NCBI RefSeq assembly: GCF_900167445.1
Contig: NZ_FUZT01000003.1
Span: 247,400-311,399 of the forward strand
Source of the DNA: Maledivibacter halophilus
Lineage (GTDB): Bacteria > Bacillota > Clostridia > Peptostreptococcales > Caminicellaceae
Direction: 5' to 3'
Length of the DNA: 64,000 nt
Within the stretch, counting starts at the first letter, position 1; the number at the start of each line of letters is the position of its first letter. The notes below the pieces were generated by a model that saw only the letters and a program-made list of their open reading frames with translations, was not told the origin of the DNA and made no database searches. Positions 29,731-38,900 of the stretch are shown one piece after another. A program made the translations under genes and the position numbers.

Positions 29731-29964
29731 ATGTTTTCAAAAGAAATTTTTTCTGAACGTGTTAAAACACTTCGCATATCTCATAATCTTACTCAAGATA
29801 AGCTTGCAAAAAGTGTTGGCTTTTCATCTAGTAGTACCATTGGTGATATTGAAAGGGGTAGAAGGACAACCCCTATCGATAAAATTGTTGCTTTAGCTGA
29901 CTTTTTTGATGTTTCTATTGACTATTTAATAGGTAGAACTAATAATCCTAAGATTAATAAATAA
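29731..29964 (+). CDS. XRE-family HTH repressor 1
   Basis: 77 residues, almost entirely one HTH domain: RVKTLRISHNLTQDKLAKSVG is helix 1-2, the recognition helix follows at SSSTIGDIERG, and the end VSIDYLIGRTN is typical of phage-type Cro/CI-like repressors. AGGAG is 7 bases before the ATG. It has its own operator pair upstream and its own terminator. No phage structural or integrase gene is nearby. Probably an autoregulated DNA-binding protein; target beyond itself unknown. Confidence 0.88.
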   Translation: MFSKEIFSERVKTLRISHNLTQDKLAKSVGFSSSSTIGDIERGRRTTPIDKIVALADFFDVSIDYLIGRTNNPKINK

Positions 29965-29994
29965 GCAAAAAATTTTATTATATTATCTAGTTCT

Positions 29995-30023
29995 TAGCTG
30001 TTTCATAATTTTTGAAGCAGCTA
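29995..30023 (+). terminator. Terminator of XRE gene 1
   Basis: TAGCTGTTTCA...TGAAGCAGCTA stem then a T-rich tract. Same hairpin as at 29572-29600. Confidence 0.8.
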
Positions 30024-30035
30024 TATTTTTGTTTT

Positions 30036-30109
30036 TTATAACGATATATCGTTATAAATATAATACTTCTTTTCTCATGCTTTGTCAACGATTTATCGGT
30101 AACTATTTA
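30036..30109 (+). promoter_or_regulatory. ACGAT-type operators and promoter before XRE gene 2
   Basis: A perfect 22-base palindrome at 30036-30057 (half-site TTATAACGATA) and a second dyad CGATTTATCG at 30089-30098. The second lies in the spacer of a promoter-like pair TTGTCA (30082) and TATTTA (30104), 16 bases apart. Confidence 0.65.
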
Positions 30110-30155
30110 ACTTATATTTTGTTATACTTTTTAAAAAGCGTTAAAAGGAGTAATT

Positions 30156-30392
30156 ATGACTATAAAAGAAGCAATTTCTAAAAGAATAATAGAATTATGT
30201 AAAAAAAATAATATAACTATAAACAAATTATCAACAATGGCTGGATTAACCCAATCAACTCTAAACGATGTTGTAAATGGAAAAAGTAAAAATCCTACAG
30301 TTAGAACTATATATTTAGTATGTTTTGGACTGGGAATTGAATTAAAGGATTTTTTTGATTCCAACTTATTTTTTGATCTAATCGATGGTTAA
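30156..30392 (+). CDS. XRE-family HTH protein 2
   Basis: 78 residues: ISKRIIELCKKNNITINKLSTMAGLTQSTLNDVVNG then KNPTVRTIYLVCFGLGIELKDFF, the pattern of small single-domain XRE regulators. The start follows AAAGGAG by 6 bases. It is quite different in sequence from the XRE genes on either side, and its operators are also different. Likely autorepressed. Confidence 0.87.
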   Translation: MTIKEAISKRIIELCKKNNITINKLSTMAGLTQSTLNDVVNGKSKNPTVRTIYLVCFGLGIELKDFFDSNLFFDLIDG

Positions 30393-30477
30393 TTTTTATT
30401 TAATAATGTACCTATTAAACTATTATATAAAATAATACTCACACCATCAGAACAATAGGTAAGTTTTGCTCAACTCA

Positions 30478-30517
30478 TTACCATTTGGTAAGTTAATATT
30501 AACATACCATTTGGTAA
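30478..30517 (+). promoter_or_regulatory. TACCATTTGGTA operators before XRE gene 3
   Basis: TTACCATTTGGTAA (30478-30491) and ATACCATTTGGTAA (30504-30517), 26 bases centre to centre. Half sites GGTAA also occur near 30457 and 30544. Strong dyads for a repressor dimer. Confidence 0.7.
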
Positions 30518-30614
30518 CATGTCAATAGTATATTTATAATTTCGGTAAAAATAGTGTGTGGAAAATTTGTATGTATTATAATATTGGTAAGGTTTTATTT
30601 AGGAGGCTTAACAA

Positions 30615-31022
30615 GTGGGAAGTATTGGTAAGAGAATATTGGATTTAAGAAAACAACTTAATTTAAGTCAGAAAGAGTTAGCTGAAAGGACCGGAATTAC
30701 TGAAGCTACTTTATCTCGATATGAAAATAATCTAAGAGAGCCAAAGGCAGAAATCATTACAAAAATATCAGATGTTTTAGAGTGTTCAACTGATTATCTT
30801 CTTGGCCGTACTGACAATAAAAAGGATTATACCAAATGCAATAATTCCAAGACCATAGTCTATAAAAGAATAGAAGAAAAAATCATAGAAAGATTATCAG
30901 ATGAAGGGATCATAGAAAAAAATCAGCCTATTAATCAATATATAGCTGATAAGGTTGTCAAATATGGTATAGAAGCCACTATCGAAATATTAAAGTTGGA
31001 AAAGAATAAGGTAGAAAAATAA
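30615..31022 (+). CDS. XRE-family HTH repressor 3
   Basis: 135 residues starting at GTG 30615, 8 bases after AGGAGG. HTH at about 5-60 (LRKQLNLSQKELAERTGITEATLSRYENNLREP), then CSTDYLLGRTDN. A C-terminal helical part of about 65 residues has no recognised domain and may be for dimerisation. It ends in front of a strong terminator. Confidence 0.88.
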   Translation: MGSIGKRILDLRKQLNLSQKELAERTGITEATLSRYENNLREPKAEIITKISDVLECSTDYLLGRTDNKKDYTKCNNSKTIVYKRIEEKIIERLSDEGIIEKNQPINQYIADKVVKYGIEATIEILKLEKNKVEK

Positions 31023-31051
31023 TTAATCAATAAAAGCCGATTAATAGTAAC

Positions 31052-31078
31052 AAAAGAATCTCTTTTAGAGATTCTTTT
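31052..31078. terminator. Bidirectional terminator between XRE gene 3 and the aminotransferase
   Basis: AAAAGAATCTC / GAGATTCTTTT perfect stem. T or A tracts on both sides allow it to serve both converging genes. Confidence 0.85.
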
Positions 31079-31134
31079 ATTGTATATAATACATTATTTA
31101 ACATTTGAGTCAAGTATAATATTAAAATATGAAA

Positions 31135-32325
31135 TTATAAAGTTTTTAATACCTTTCCTAGTCTAGTTATCCCTTCAATTATTTTTTCTTCATTCATAGT
31201 GGCATAATTTAGTCTAAAGTGATTTTTATCTCCTCCATTGGGAAAGAAAGAATCTCCAGGAACAAAAGCAACCTTCGCCTCTATGGCTTTTTCAAATACA
31301 TCCATTGCTTTTATATGCTTTGGAAGCTCTACCCATGTGAAAAGCCCTCCCTTGGGATGGGTGAATTTGATATTAGTGGGAAACTCCTTTTCCATAGCAT
31401 CTAGCATGGCATCTCTTCTGGATTTATAAGAATCTATTATTTTATTTACATGTCCATCAAAATCATACATTTTTGCAAAAGTAACCACTTCTCTTTGAGC
31501 CAGGGAGTTTACCTGTAAATCTGCCCCTTGCTTTATAAGTACATATTTCCTTATTATATCAGGCTCTGCTGCAACCCAACCAACCCTTAAACCAGGGCAA
31601 AAGGTCTTAGAAAATGTACCTAAATAAACAACTATTCCCTCTTTATCATAATATTTGATTGGAGGCAGCTTTTCACCTTCAAATCTCACATCACCATAAG
31701 GACTGTCTTCAATCACTAAAATACCATATTTACCTGCCAGCTCAACTAATTTTTTTCTTCTTTCTCCGCTCATAGTCACACCAGTAGGATTTTGGAAATC
31801 CGGGATAGTATAGATGAATTTGGCCTTTGGATTTTCAATAAGGGCTTTTTCCAATTCCTCCATTATCATACCCTTTTCATCCATGGGAACTTCAACATAT
31901 TTAGGAAGATATGGATTGAAGGCTCCTATTGCACCCACATATGTAGGGCTTTCACAGATTACTACATCCCCCTCATTTACAAGTAATTTTGCAGAATACT
32001 CAAGCCCCTGCTGGGATCCGCTAGTAATAAAAATATTGTCTGCTGTTATATCAATTCCTTTATCCGACATCCTACCTGCTATAAATTCTCTTAAAGGCTG
32101 GTAACCTTCCGATGCTCCATATTGCAAAGCATAGGCTCCATCCTCCTTTAGTACTTTCTGACAGACCTTTTCCATTTCCTTTGCTGGGAAAAGCTCAGGA
32201 GCTGGCCATCCCCCGGCAAAAGAAATAACGTCGGGCTGCCTAGTAACCTTCATCAGTTCCCTTATTGCAGAGGGTTTTACATTGTACATTCTATAGGCAT
32301 ATCTGCTCCCAGAACTATTTGTCAT
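31135..32325 (-). CDS. PLP-dependent aminotransferase (class I, 2-aminoadipate/aromatic/branched-chain type)
   Basis: 396 residues. SSGSRYAYRMYNVKPSAIRELMKVTRQPDVISFAGGWPAPELFP is typical of LysN/AruH-like enzymes. The PLP lysine lies in YLGTFSKTFCPGLRVGW. QNPTG and the carboxylate-binding arginine in FRLNYA are present. Last gene of the transporter - oxidoreductase operon, so it probably converts the amino acid whose 2-oxoacid is oxidised by the enzyme encoded upstream. Confidence 0.9.
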   Translation of the reverse strand: MTNSSGSRYAYRMYNVKPSAIRELMKVTRQPDVISFAGGWPAPELFPAKEMEKVCQKVLKEDGAYALQYGASEGYQPLREFIAGRMSDKGIDITADNIFITSGSQQGLEYSAKLLVNEGDVVICESPTYVGAIGAFNPYLPKYVEVPMDEKGMIMEELEKALIENPKAKFIYTIPDFQNPTGVTMSGERRKKLVELAGKYGILVIEDSPYGDVRFEGEKLPPIKYYDKEGIVVYLGTFSKTFCPGLRVGWVAAEPDIIRKYVLIKQGADLQVNSLAQREVVTFAKMYDFDGHVNKIIDSYKSRRDAMLDAMEKEFPTNIKFTHPKGGLFTWVELPKHIKAMDVFEKAIEAKVAFVPGDSFFPNGGDKNHFRLNYATMNEEKIIEGITRLGKVLKTL

Positions 32326-32330
32326 AGGGT

Positions 32331-32876
32331 CTACACCTCCATTCCTATTTCTATTCCTTTTCTAAGAGCTTCTATATTCAAATCAATTACCTTTGGCTTA
32401 TGGGCGAACTTATCCTTTATAGCTTCAATAACTGATTCTTCCTTCAAAATGCCTGTTTTCTGAATAATAATACCTACTGCAATAATATTTGCCACAGCAA
32501 TATTCCCTAATTTTAACGCCATATCATTAATCGGATAGCCAAATTGTTTTCCCTTAGATTCCTTAGTATCTGAAATCAAACTATTATCATATATTAATAC
32601 TGCATCCTCACTTAAATCCGCTGCATATTTATCATAGGCAACCTGTGCCAGTGCCAACACTATATCGGGTTTTGAAACTTCAGGATAAGAGATATCTCCA
32701 TCACTTATTATTACATCGGATTTGGTGAAGGTTCCCCTAGTTTCAACTCCATAGGAGGATACTAATGTAGCATTTTTACCTTCATATATGGTGGCTGACT
32801 CTCCTAATATGGTTCCACTGGAAACCAGTCCCTGTCCACCAACACCGCTTAATATTATTTGACAAGTCTTGCTCAT
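32331..32876 (-). CDS. korC: 2-oxoacid:ferredoxin oxidoreductase, gamma subunit
   Basis: 181 residues from ATG 32876, after GGAGG; an upstream in-frame start would overlap the beta subunit gene. The glycine-rich start ILSGVGGQGLVSSGTILGE is the gamma-subunit signature. Works with alpha, beta and delta encoded just upstream, oxidising a 2-oxoacid to acyl-CoA and reducing ferredoxin. Confidence 0.92.
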   Translation of the reverse strand: MSKTCQIILSGVGGQGLVSSGTILGESATIYEGKNATLVSSYGVETRGTFTKSDVIISDGDISYPEVSKPDIVLALAQVAYDKYAADLSEDAVLIYDNSLISDTKESKGKQFGYPINDMALKLGNIAVANIIAVGIIIQKTGILKEESVIEAIKDKFAHKPKVIDLNIEALRKGIEIGMEV

Positions 32877-32892
32877 TTTTACACCTCCAAAG

Positions 32893-33714
32893 TTATATAA
32901 TCTCTTTTGCCTTTGAAATAACCCTGTCATATCTTGCTGTATAATCCTCTATATCTTTATCCACAAATTTTCCCATAACAAACTTTCCTTCTTTTTCTTC
33001 TTTAGGTAATTTCTCAGCCCTTTCAATAGAAATTGAATTGTCCTTGATCCATTTCATGGCACCTGCCGAAGTCTTCATTCCGTTCAATCTTCCATAATGG
33101 GTAGTACATGTTGAGATAACTTCAACAAAGGAGAATCCCTTTTTCTCTATTGCTTCCTTAATGAGCTTTTGAAGCTGAATCACTCCATAAACATTTCCCC
33201 TAGCAACATAGGGAGCTCCAGCTGCCTTAACTAATTTGCATACATCAAAGCCATTTTCCACATGACCATAGGGGGATGTAGTAGTATAGCTGGCATGGGG
33301 TGTTGTTCCCGAGTACTGCCCTCCAGTCATACCATAATTGAGATTATTAACTAATATTGCAGTTACATCAACATTTCTTCTGGCAGCGTGTATTAAATGA
33401 TTTCCTCCAATAGTAGCCCCATCACCGTCACCCATTAAAACTATGACATTGAGCTTTGGATTTGCCAGCTTGATTCCCGTTGCAAAACCCAAGGCCCTAC
33501 CGTGGGTACCGTGAAATGTATTTGTGCTTATATAATCATCGGCCTTTCCCCAGCATCCAATACCAGTTACAACCACTGTATTTTCCTTCTTTAGCCCAAG
33601 CTGGGCAAAGGATCTTAAAATTGACCCTAAAACTATGCCGTTACCACATCCTGCACACCAGAAAACAGGCAATTTTTCCTTTATTAAATAGTCATCATAT
33701 TTATTTACAGACAT
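32893..33714 (-). CDS. korB: 2-oxoacid:ferredoxin oxidoreductase, beta (TPP) subunit
   Basis: 273 residues. FWCAGCGNGIVLGSILRS and the TPP-Mg motif GDGDGATIGGNHLIHAARRN...NNLNYGMTGGQ are diagnostic. Start overlaps the alpha subunit end by 10 bases, indicating translational coupling. Whether the substrate is 2-oxoglutarate or a branched-chain oxoacid (VOR) cannot be decided by eye; adjacent Ptb-Buk favours branched-chain or butyrate-like acyl-CoA. Confidence 0.93.
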   Translation of the reverse strand: MSVNKYDDYLIKEKLPVFWCAGCGNGIVLGSILRSFAQLGLKKENTVVVTGIGCWGKADDYISTNTFHGTHGRALGFATGIKLANPKLNVIVLMGDGDGATIGGNHLIHAARRNVDVTAILVNNLNYGMTGGQYSGTTPHASYTTTSPYGHVENGFDVCKLVKAAGAPYVARGNVYGVIQLQKLIKEAIEKKGFSFVEVISTCTTHYGRLNGMKTSAGAMKWIKDNSISIERAEKLPKEEKEGKFVMGKFVDKDIEDYTARYDRVISKAKEII

Positions 33715-34859
33715 TTTTCTACCTCCTCTATTTTATCTAATATTTCCTTAGGAGTTATCATTAAGCTATCCACTCTACTTAGCCCTTCTACCGGTATACC
33801 ATAGTCATTTATCTTCTTAACTTCACCAATAATTTGTCCTAAATTCATTTCAGGTACTACTACTCCCTTTACCTTTTTTAAAACTTCTCTAACTTCATCA
33901 TCGGCAAAGGGCCATATAGTTACAAGCTGCAGCAATCCAATTTTTTTCCCTTTATCTTTAGCAATATTCACTGCTTCAAGGGCTGCTCTAGCAGTACATC
34001 CAAAGGCTATTATTGCATAGTCAGCATCCTCTAAATTGTATTTTCTAACTATAGTAATATCCTTCTTATTTTTTTCAATTTTATCTGTATAATGTCTAAT
34101 AAATTTATCAGCATTTGCAGGTGTAGAATTTGCCATACCCCTTTCGTCATGGGTAGTTGTAGTGATTCTAAAAACATATTCACTTCCATAGGCAGCTAAA
34201 GGTGCTATACCATCTTCCTGATCCTGAAATTTAAAGGGCTGGTAATCCTTTGGATCGCAATTTGGCTGTTTTCTATTTACTATTTCCTCGGGAGCTATTT
34301 CCCTAAGAACTACTTTTTCCTTTAAATGACCTATTGTTGCATCGGATAAAAACATTACCGGAGTTCTATATTTTTCAGATAAATTGAAGGCTTCTATAGT
34401 AAGATCATAACAGTCCTGTACAGAGGAAGGAGAAATAACAATTATTCCATGATCTCCATGGGTTCCCCATCTTGCCTGCATTACATCTCCCTGAGCGGGC
34501 TTGGTAGCAAGGCCAGTACTTGGTCCTGAACGCTGTACATTTATCAGTACACATGGAACCTCTCCCATTACAGCAACCCCCAAGTTCTCTGACATCAGAG
34601 AAATACCGGGTCCACTGGTTGCAGTATATGATTTTTTGCCGCTTAAAGAAGCCCCAATTATTGCCGCCATACTTCCTATCTCATCCTCCATTTGTACATA
34701 AAGACCTCCTACCTGTGGAAGGCGATTGGCAGAGCCCTCGGCAATTTCTGATGAGGGTGTAATGGGGTATCCTGCATAGAATCTTGCCCCTGCGGCTATG
34801 GCTCCTTCCACTACTGCCTGATTACCCTGTATAAATTTAACCTTATTATTTAATGTCAT
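33705..34859 (-). CDS. korA: 2-oxoacid:ferredoxin oxidoreductase, alpha subunit
   Basis: 384 residues. Typical features are FIQGNQAVVEGAIAAGARFYAGYPITPSSEIAE, the KKSYTATSGPGISLMSE loop and RSGPSTGLATKPAQGD. Overlaps the ferredoxin gene by 14 bases and the beta gene by 10. Part of the KorABCD/VorABCD complex. Confidence 0.94.
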   Translation of the reverse strand: MTLNNKVKFIQGNQAVVEGAIAAGARFYAGYPITPSSEIAEGSANRLPQVGGLYVQMEDEIGSMAAIIGASLSGKKSYTATSGPGISLMSENLGVAVMGEVPCVLINVQRSGPSTGLATKPAQGDVMQARWGTHGDHGIIVISPSSVQDCYDLTIEAFNLSEKYRTPVMFLSDATIGHLKEKVVLREIAPEEIVNRKQPNCDPKDYQPFKFQDQEDGIAPLAAYGSEYVFRITTTTHDERGMANSTPANADKFIRHYTDKIEKNKKDITIVRKYNLEDADYAIIAFGCTARAALEAVNIAKDKGKKIGLLQLVTIWPFADDEVREVLKKVKGVVVPEMNLGQIIGEVKKINDYGIPVEGLSRVDSLMITPKEILDKIEEVEKCL

Positions 34860-35049
34860 TTTTACTCACCTCCACTTTTATAGCAAAATCTGGGCATCTT
34901 AACTCACAAAGTTTGCATCCTGTACATTTTTCCTGAAAACTAATTACTGGGGAGCCGTCTAATTCCCTAGTGTATACATCAGCAGGACAAAACTCTACAC
35001 AGATACCACATTTTTTACACAGCCTTGGATCAATTGTTATCTTTTTCAT
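34846..35049 (-). CDS. korD: 2-oxoacid:ferredoxin oxidoreductase, delta (2x[4Fe-4S]) subunit
   Basis: 67 residues with two CxxCxxCxxxCP clusters (CKKCGICVEFCP and CTGCKLCELRCP). Electron-transfer subunit of the complex. AAGGAGC before the ATG at 35049. Sits between the SSS transporter and the alpha subunit. Confidence 0.94.
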   Translation of the reverse strand: MKKITIDPRLCKKCGICVEFCPADVYTRELDGSPVISFQEKCTGCKLCELRCPDFAIKVEVSKNDIK

Positions 35050-35111
35050 TTTGATGCTCCTTTCTGTATTTTCTAATATGAAATTTATAATGCTTTAAAA
35101 TTTCATTATTT

Positions 35112-36512
35112 CTATCTGTGACTCTCTACCTTTCTACGAACTTCCATGGAGCTGAGGGAAAAAATTAGAATTATAAAAAAGCTAGATAAAAGTCCAATAT
35201 ATAAGGAGTCAATACTACTTATGCCAAAGATTTCCCATCCTATTGTTAAAATAGGAGCTGATATAATTGCCAGCAAGCCTGCCTTTCTTTTAACCCTTCC
35301 TTTAAAGAATATAGCTCCAATGAGGGGAATAAAAATGGTAGTTCCCCTTAATGCCATAGATAAAAAGCCCCATTTTAAAATAAGTGAATCGGCATTGATA
35401 TATACCATAAGTAAAGCCAAGGCAGAAACTACAAATACTGATAATCTCAAAATCTTAAGTTGAGACTCATCCCCTGCCTTGGGATTAATGAATCTTAGAT
35501 ATATATCCCTATTTACCATGGTGCTAACTCCAAGGGTAAGACCTGCTCCTGTTCCAATTACAGAAATAATCAAGGCCGCTATAATCACCCCACCAATCCA
35601 GGGATTTAAATAGCTTAAAATAAAGGCTGGCAAGGCTTCCTTGGGAACCAATCCCGGATTAACGGTTCTCATATACATCCCTATTAAAGTACATATAAGC
35701 CCTATAGGTGGAATCAACAGAGCTGATATAAAGGCTCCCTTCCTTGATTCCTTTTCTGTTCTGCCTGCAAACATTGCCTGTAAATAGGTTTGGGTAGAAG
35801 CAACCCCTACAACCATAGAAAATCCCTGACCCAGTCCAGCACCAATACCATTGCTAAAGAGATTAAACCAGGGATCCCTTGGGAAAGATGCTGTAAAGCC
35901 CCGAACTCCCCCAAAATATTTCAGTGTGAGTATTCCACTTATTCCCAATGTCAAATAGAGTAAAATTGTTTTCATTATTCCAACTACACTAGTACCTAAA
36001 AATCCACCGAAAAAGATATAGGAAATTATTAGTGCAATGGTTATAATAGCCCCTACAATTATTGTGACATTGAATAAGGATGTGAGTATGGCAATGGAAG
36101 AAAGAACTTGCCCTGTTATGTGGATGAATATAGCTAAAGAAGTAATAATACTGGCAGCAACTCCCGCATATTCCCCATAACTCATTGATAAGAGCTGGGA
36201 AACTGTATCTACTTGTGCTCTTCTTAAGGGAACAGCCAAAAATATTCCTAAAAATAAACAAGCCAAGCTGCTTCCCAATGTAAACCACATGGCGTTTATC
36301 CCTTGCTCAAAGGCAAGTTGAGCAGTTCCTATGGTCGATGCCCCTCCTACAATTGTTGCAATAATGCTTCCGGCAACCTTTGAAGAACTAAGCTTTCTAC
36401 TGCCTACAACAAAATCCTGGGATGACTTTACTTTTTTTGTTGATGCAAATCCCAGATATGAAACTATGAAGATGGTTATAAAAGTACCGATATAGTGGAA
36501 TGGTGTAATCAT
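35112..36512 (-). CDS. Sodium:solute symporter (SSS family)
   Basis: 466 residues from ATG 36512 (AGAGGGA upstream; the extra 23 in-frame residues before it are hydrophilic and unlikely). About 13 membrane helices. GSRKLSSSKVAGSIIATIVGGASTIGTAQLA and GAGLTLGVSTMVNRDIY are typical of the family. First gene of the operon, below a sigma-54 promoter, so it likely imports the amino acid that the following genes ferment. Substrate is inferred from context only. Confidence 0.88.
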   Translation of the reverse strand: MITPFHYIGTFITIFIVSYLGFASTKKVKSSQDFVVGSRKLSSSKVAGSIIATIVGGASTIGTAQLAFEQGINAMWFTLGSSLACLFLGIFLAVPLRRAQVDTVSQLLSMSYGEYAGVAASIITSLAIFIHITGQVLSSIAILTSLFNVTIIVGAIITIALIISYIFFGGFLGTSVVGIMKTILLYLTLGISGILTLKYFGGVRGFTASFPRDPWFNLFSNGIGAGLGQGFSMVVGVASTQTYLQAMFAGRTEKESRKGAFISALLIPPIGLICTLIGMYMRTVNPGLVPKEALPAFILSYLNPWIGGVIIAALIISVIGTGAGLTLGVSTMVNRDIYLRFINPKAGDESQLKILRLSVFVVSALALLMVYINADSLILKWGFLSMALRGTTIFIPLIGAIFFKGRVKRKAGLLAIISAPILTIGWEIFGISSIDSLYIGLLSSFFIILIFSLSSMEVRRKVESHR

Positions 36513-36562
36513 ACAATCCCTCTTTTCTTTTATAGATATGTGATAGGGTTTTAATATTTTCT

Positions 36563-36600
36563 TTGGATTTATAAAAATCACTCAAATGAAGTATTAAAAC
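36563..36600. repeat. Partial copy of the inverted-repeat element
   Basis: TTTATAAAAATCACTCAAAT and onward matches the right flank of the element at 46161-46196, without the AAACCTG hairpin. Confidence 0.6.
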
Positions 36601-36628
36601 TCCCTAATTTATATTCAATAATAAATAA

Positions 36629-36644
36629 TGCAAATTATATGCCA
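36629..36644 (-). promoter_or_regulatory. Sigma-54 promoter of the SSS-kor-aminotransferase operon
   Basis: Minus-strand TGGCATATAATTTGCA matches TGGCAY-N5-TTGCW. About 117 bases before the SSS start codon. Confidence 0.87.
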
Positions 36645-36752
36645 GTATTATATAATTCAGTAATTCTTCTAAAATCACTGAAATAGGCTGTATAGAAAAA
36701 AGTGATTTTTTTAAAAGAAGTGTCAGTTTAAAGATTTAACATAAATAATGAA

Positions 36753-36775
36753 CAATGTTTAATATTTAAACATTG
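36753..36775. promoter_or_regulatory. Activator-binding dyad (AATGTT-N9-AACATT) for the kor operon
   Basis: Perfect 23-base palindrome with half-site CAATGTTTAA, 109 bases upstream of the -24 element. The same TGTT-N9-AACA spacing is found before ptb and nhaC. Confidence 0.75.
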
Positions 36776-36807
36776 CGTGCAAAATAAAAAAACCCAATTC
36801 ATTGGGT

Positions 36808-38730
36808 TTAATATTCTTCCATCTCCTTCATTTTTTTCCACAAGGTAGTTCTGCTTATTCCTAGTTTTTCCGCCAGTAGAATTTTATTGCTATCAAATAT
36901 ATTATTCAGCTCCTCAATAAGCTGAAGCTCCATATCCTTTAAAGTGCCTACCTTTACCTTTATAGTATTTTTATCCTCTTCTAATTTTTCTATTTCGTTT
37001 TCTCTACCAAAGGATTGTATAAATAAATTTCTGATAAACTTTTCTTCGATGGTCGGATAGTCCGATAGTATAACCATTCTTTCAACAAAATTCTGGATTT
37101 CCCTTACATTCCCGGGCCAGCTATATGCCATCAAAAGCTTCATAGCATTTTCTGTAAGTCCCTCAATTTTTTTATTATGTTCTCTGTTCATTCTTCCTAT
37201 AAATTCATTTACTAATATGGGGATATCCTCTTTTCTGTCCCTTATGGGTGGAATCTTTAAATTTAATATATTTAATCTAAAATATAAGTCCTCTCTGAAT
37301 TTATGTTCCTTAACCATTTTATATAAATCAATATTGGTGGCTGATATGATTCTAACATCCACTTTGACTATATAGTCCCCTCCGATTCTCAGAACCTCCT
37401 TCTCCTGCAGCACTCTTAAAAGTCTGCTTTGAAGACTAAGAGGTATCTCTCCGATTTCATCCAAAAAAATAGTCCCACCGTGGGCCATTTCAAATAATCC
37501 CAGTTTTCCACCTTTTTTTGCCCCAGTAAAGGCTCCCTCCTCATATCCAAACAGTTCACTTTCCAATAGGTTTTCAGGTAATGCGGCACAATTAACTGCC
37601 ACAAAGGGCTTATCCTTCCTATCACTAATATTGTGTATGCTTTGGGCAAAGAGCTCCTTACCACTGCCGGTCTCCCCCTGTATAAGTATGGTGGTAGATG
37701 TCTTTCCAAACCTTATGCCATTATCTATGGCCTCCTTAATAGCTTTACTTGATCCCAGTATTTCACCAAATCTATGTTTTGCTATAAGACCTTTATTGTA
37801 TAGCTTATTTCTTACATTTTGCTCCAGCTTTTGAAGCTTTGATATCTCCTGTAAAGTAATAATGAGCCCAGATTTTTCATCCTCCACAATTATTGGAATT
37901 CTATTTATGATCAGCTGAATATTATTTATTTTAATTATTTCATCCAGCTTATAGCCTTCGTCTCCATAAACCATATTAAGATAATAATAATCCTTTAAAT
38001 CTGAAATATTTCTACCTAATACAATATCTGATTCCAAATCAAATATTTTCTCGGCCACAGGGTTAAAGGTTGTAATAAAACCCTGTTTATCTACTGCTAT
38101 TATTCCCTCGGAAGAATAGTCAATTATTATTTTAAGCCTTTCGCTTTTCTCTTTTTCCCTTTTACTTAAATCACATATATTTTTGGCATCAATAATGGCT
38201 TGCCTAACTGAGTTTCTATTGCTTTTTATAATCACTGCATCTACATCTCTTCCCTTGGAAGTTTCTAGCATGCAGCTGCCCATTCCCACTAAAGTAAATT
38301 CACTTTTATTAAAAATTTTGTCAACTTTCTCTTCAAATTCTTTTTTGTTTCCGTAATTGACCACTTCAAAATCAACATTTAATATATCCTTTAGGTTTTG
38401 AAGCTTGCTAAGCTTCTCAGACCTATAGCAGAACAGTACAATCTTTTTTTTGAATTTTTCCTTTGCTTCCAATAGGGCCCTTAATATATCAGCTGTGCTT
38501 ATTTCTATAGATACTACAGGTATTGTGACTATTTCTTTAATGGCTTCAAGGGTTCCTCCCTGACTTATTATAATATCAAACTTGTTTTCCATCTTTTTAG
38601 CATATAAATGTCCATCCCTCATTATTCCCCCTTCATATATGCTAATAGCTACTCCCAATTCCTTGGATATCTCCTTTAGCATTTGGGTTAGCTCAGGATA
38701 AGTAGATATAGCTAATATCTTAGGATTCAT
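36808..38730 (-). CDS. Sigma-54-dependent activator with PrpR-N sensor and PAS domain
   Basis: 640 residues from ATG 38730 (GGAGGAG 7 bases before). Order: PrpR_N-like sensor (about 1-190, with [16 protein letters not shown]), PAS domain (about 200-300, [17 protein letters not shown]), AAA+ domain with Walker A GETGSGKE (about 345), GAFTGA (about 410) and Walker [12 protein letters not shown], then a Fis-type HTH at the C-terminus ([23 protein letters not shown]). It lies between the kor operon and buk. The role resembles Bacillus BkdR, though the sensor domain differs. Likely senses a fermentation intermediate. Confidence 0.92.
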   Translation of the reverse strand: MNPKILAISTYPELTQMLKEISKELGVAISIYEGGIMRDGHLYAKKMENKFDIIISQGGTLEAIKEIVTIPVVSIEISTADILRALLEAKEKFKKKIVLFCYRSEKLSKLQNLKDILNVDFEVVNYGNKKEFEEKVDKIFNKSEFTLVGMGSCMLETSKGRDVDAVIIKSNRNSVRQAIIDAKNICDLSKREKEKSERLKIIIDYSSEGIIAVDKQGFITTFNPVAEKIFDLESDIVLGRNISDLKDYYYLNMVYGDEGYKLDEIIKINNIQLIINRIPIIVEDEKSGLIITLQEISKLQKLEQNVRNKLYNKGLIAKHRFGEILGSSKAIKEAIDNGIRFGKTSTTILIQGETGSGKELFAQSIHNISDRKDKPFVAVNCAALPENLLESELFGYEEGAFTGAKKGGKLGLFEMAHGGTIFLDEIGEIPLSLQSRLLRVLQEKEVLRIGGDYIVKVDVRIISATNIDLYKMVKEHKFREDLYFRLNILNLKIPPIRDRKEDIPILVNEFIGRMNREHNKKIEGLTENAMKLLMAYSWPGNVREIQNFVERMVILSDYPTIEEKFIRNLFIQSFGRENEIEKLEEDKNTIKVKVGTLKDMELQLIEELNNIFDSNKILLAEKLGISRTTLWKKMKEMEEY

Positions 38731-38854
38731 TACAATCTCCTCCATCGAGTATCATTATCCATTTGGTATCACTATAAATAGAGTTCTAGTTTTTATCTGT
38801 TATCCCTGCTTTTTTTCTAAAAATTCTGTCTTATTTTGTTGTTTTTGTGTAGAG

Positions 38855-38874
38855 AAAAACTGGCCAACAGCCAG
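38855..38874 (-). terminator. Terminator of ptb-buk
   Basis: CTGGC / GCCAG stem then TTTTT on the minus strand, 27 bases after the buk stop. It separates buk from the regulator gene. Confidence 0.7.
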
Positions 38875-38900
38875 CTCTCCTCTAATCCCAACCTCTTAAT

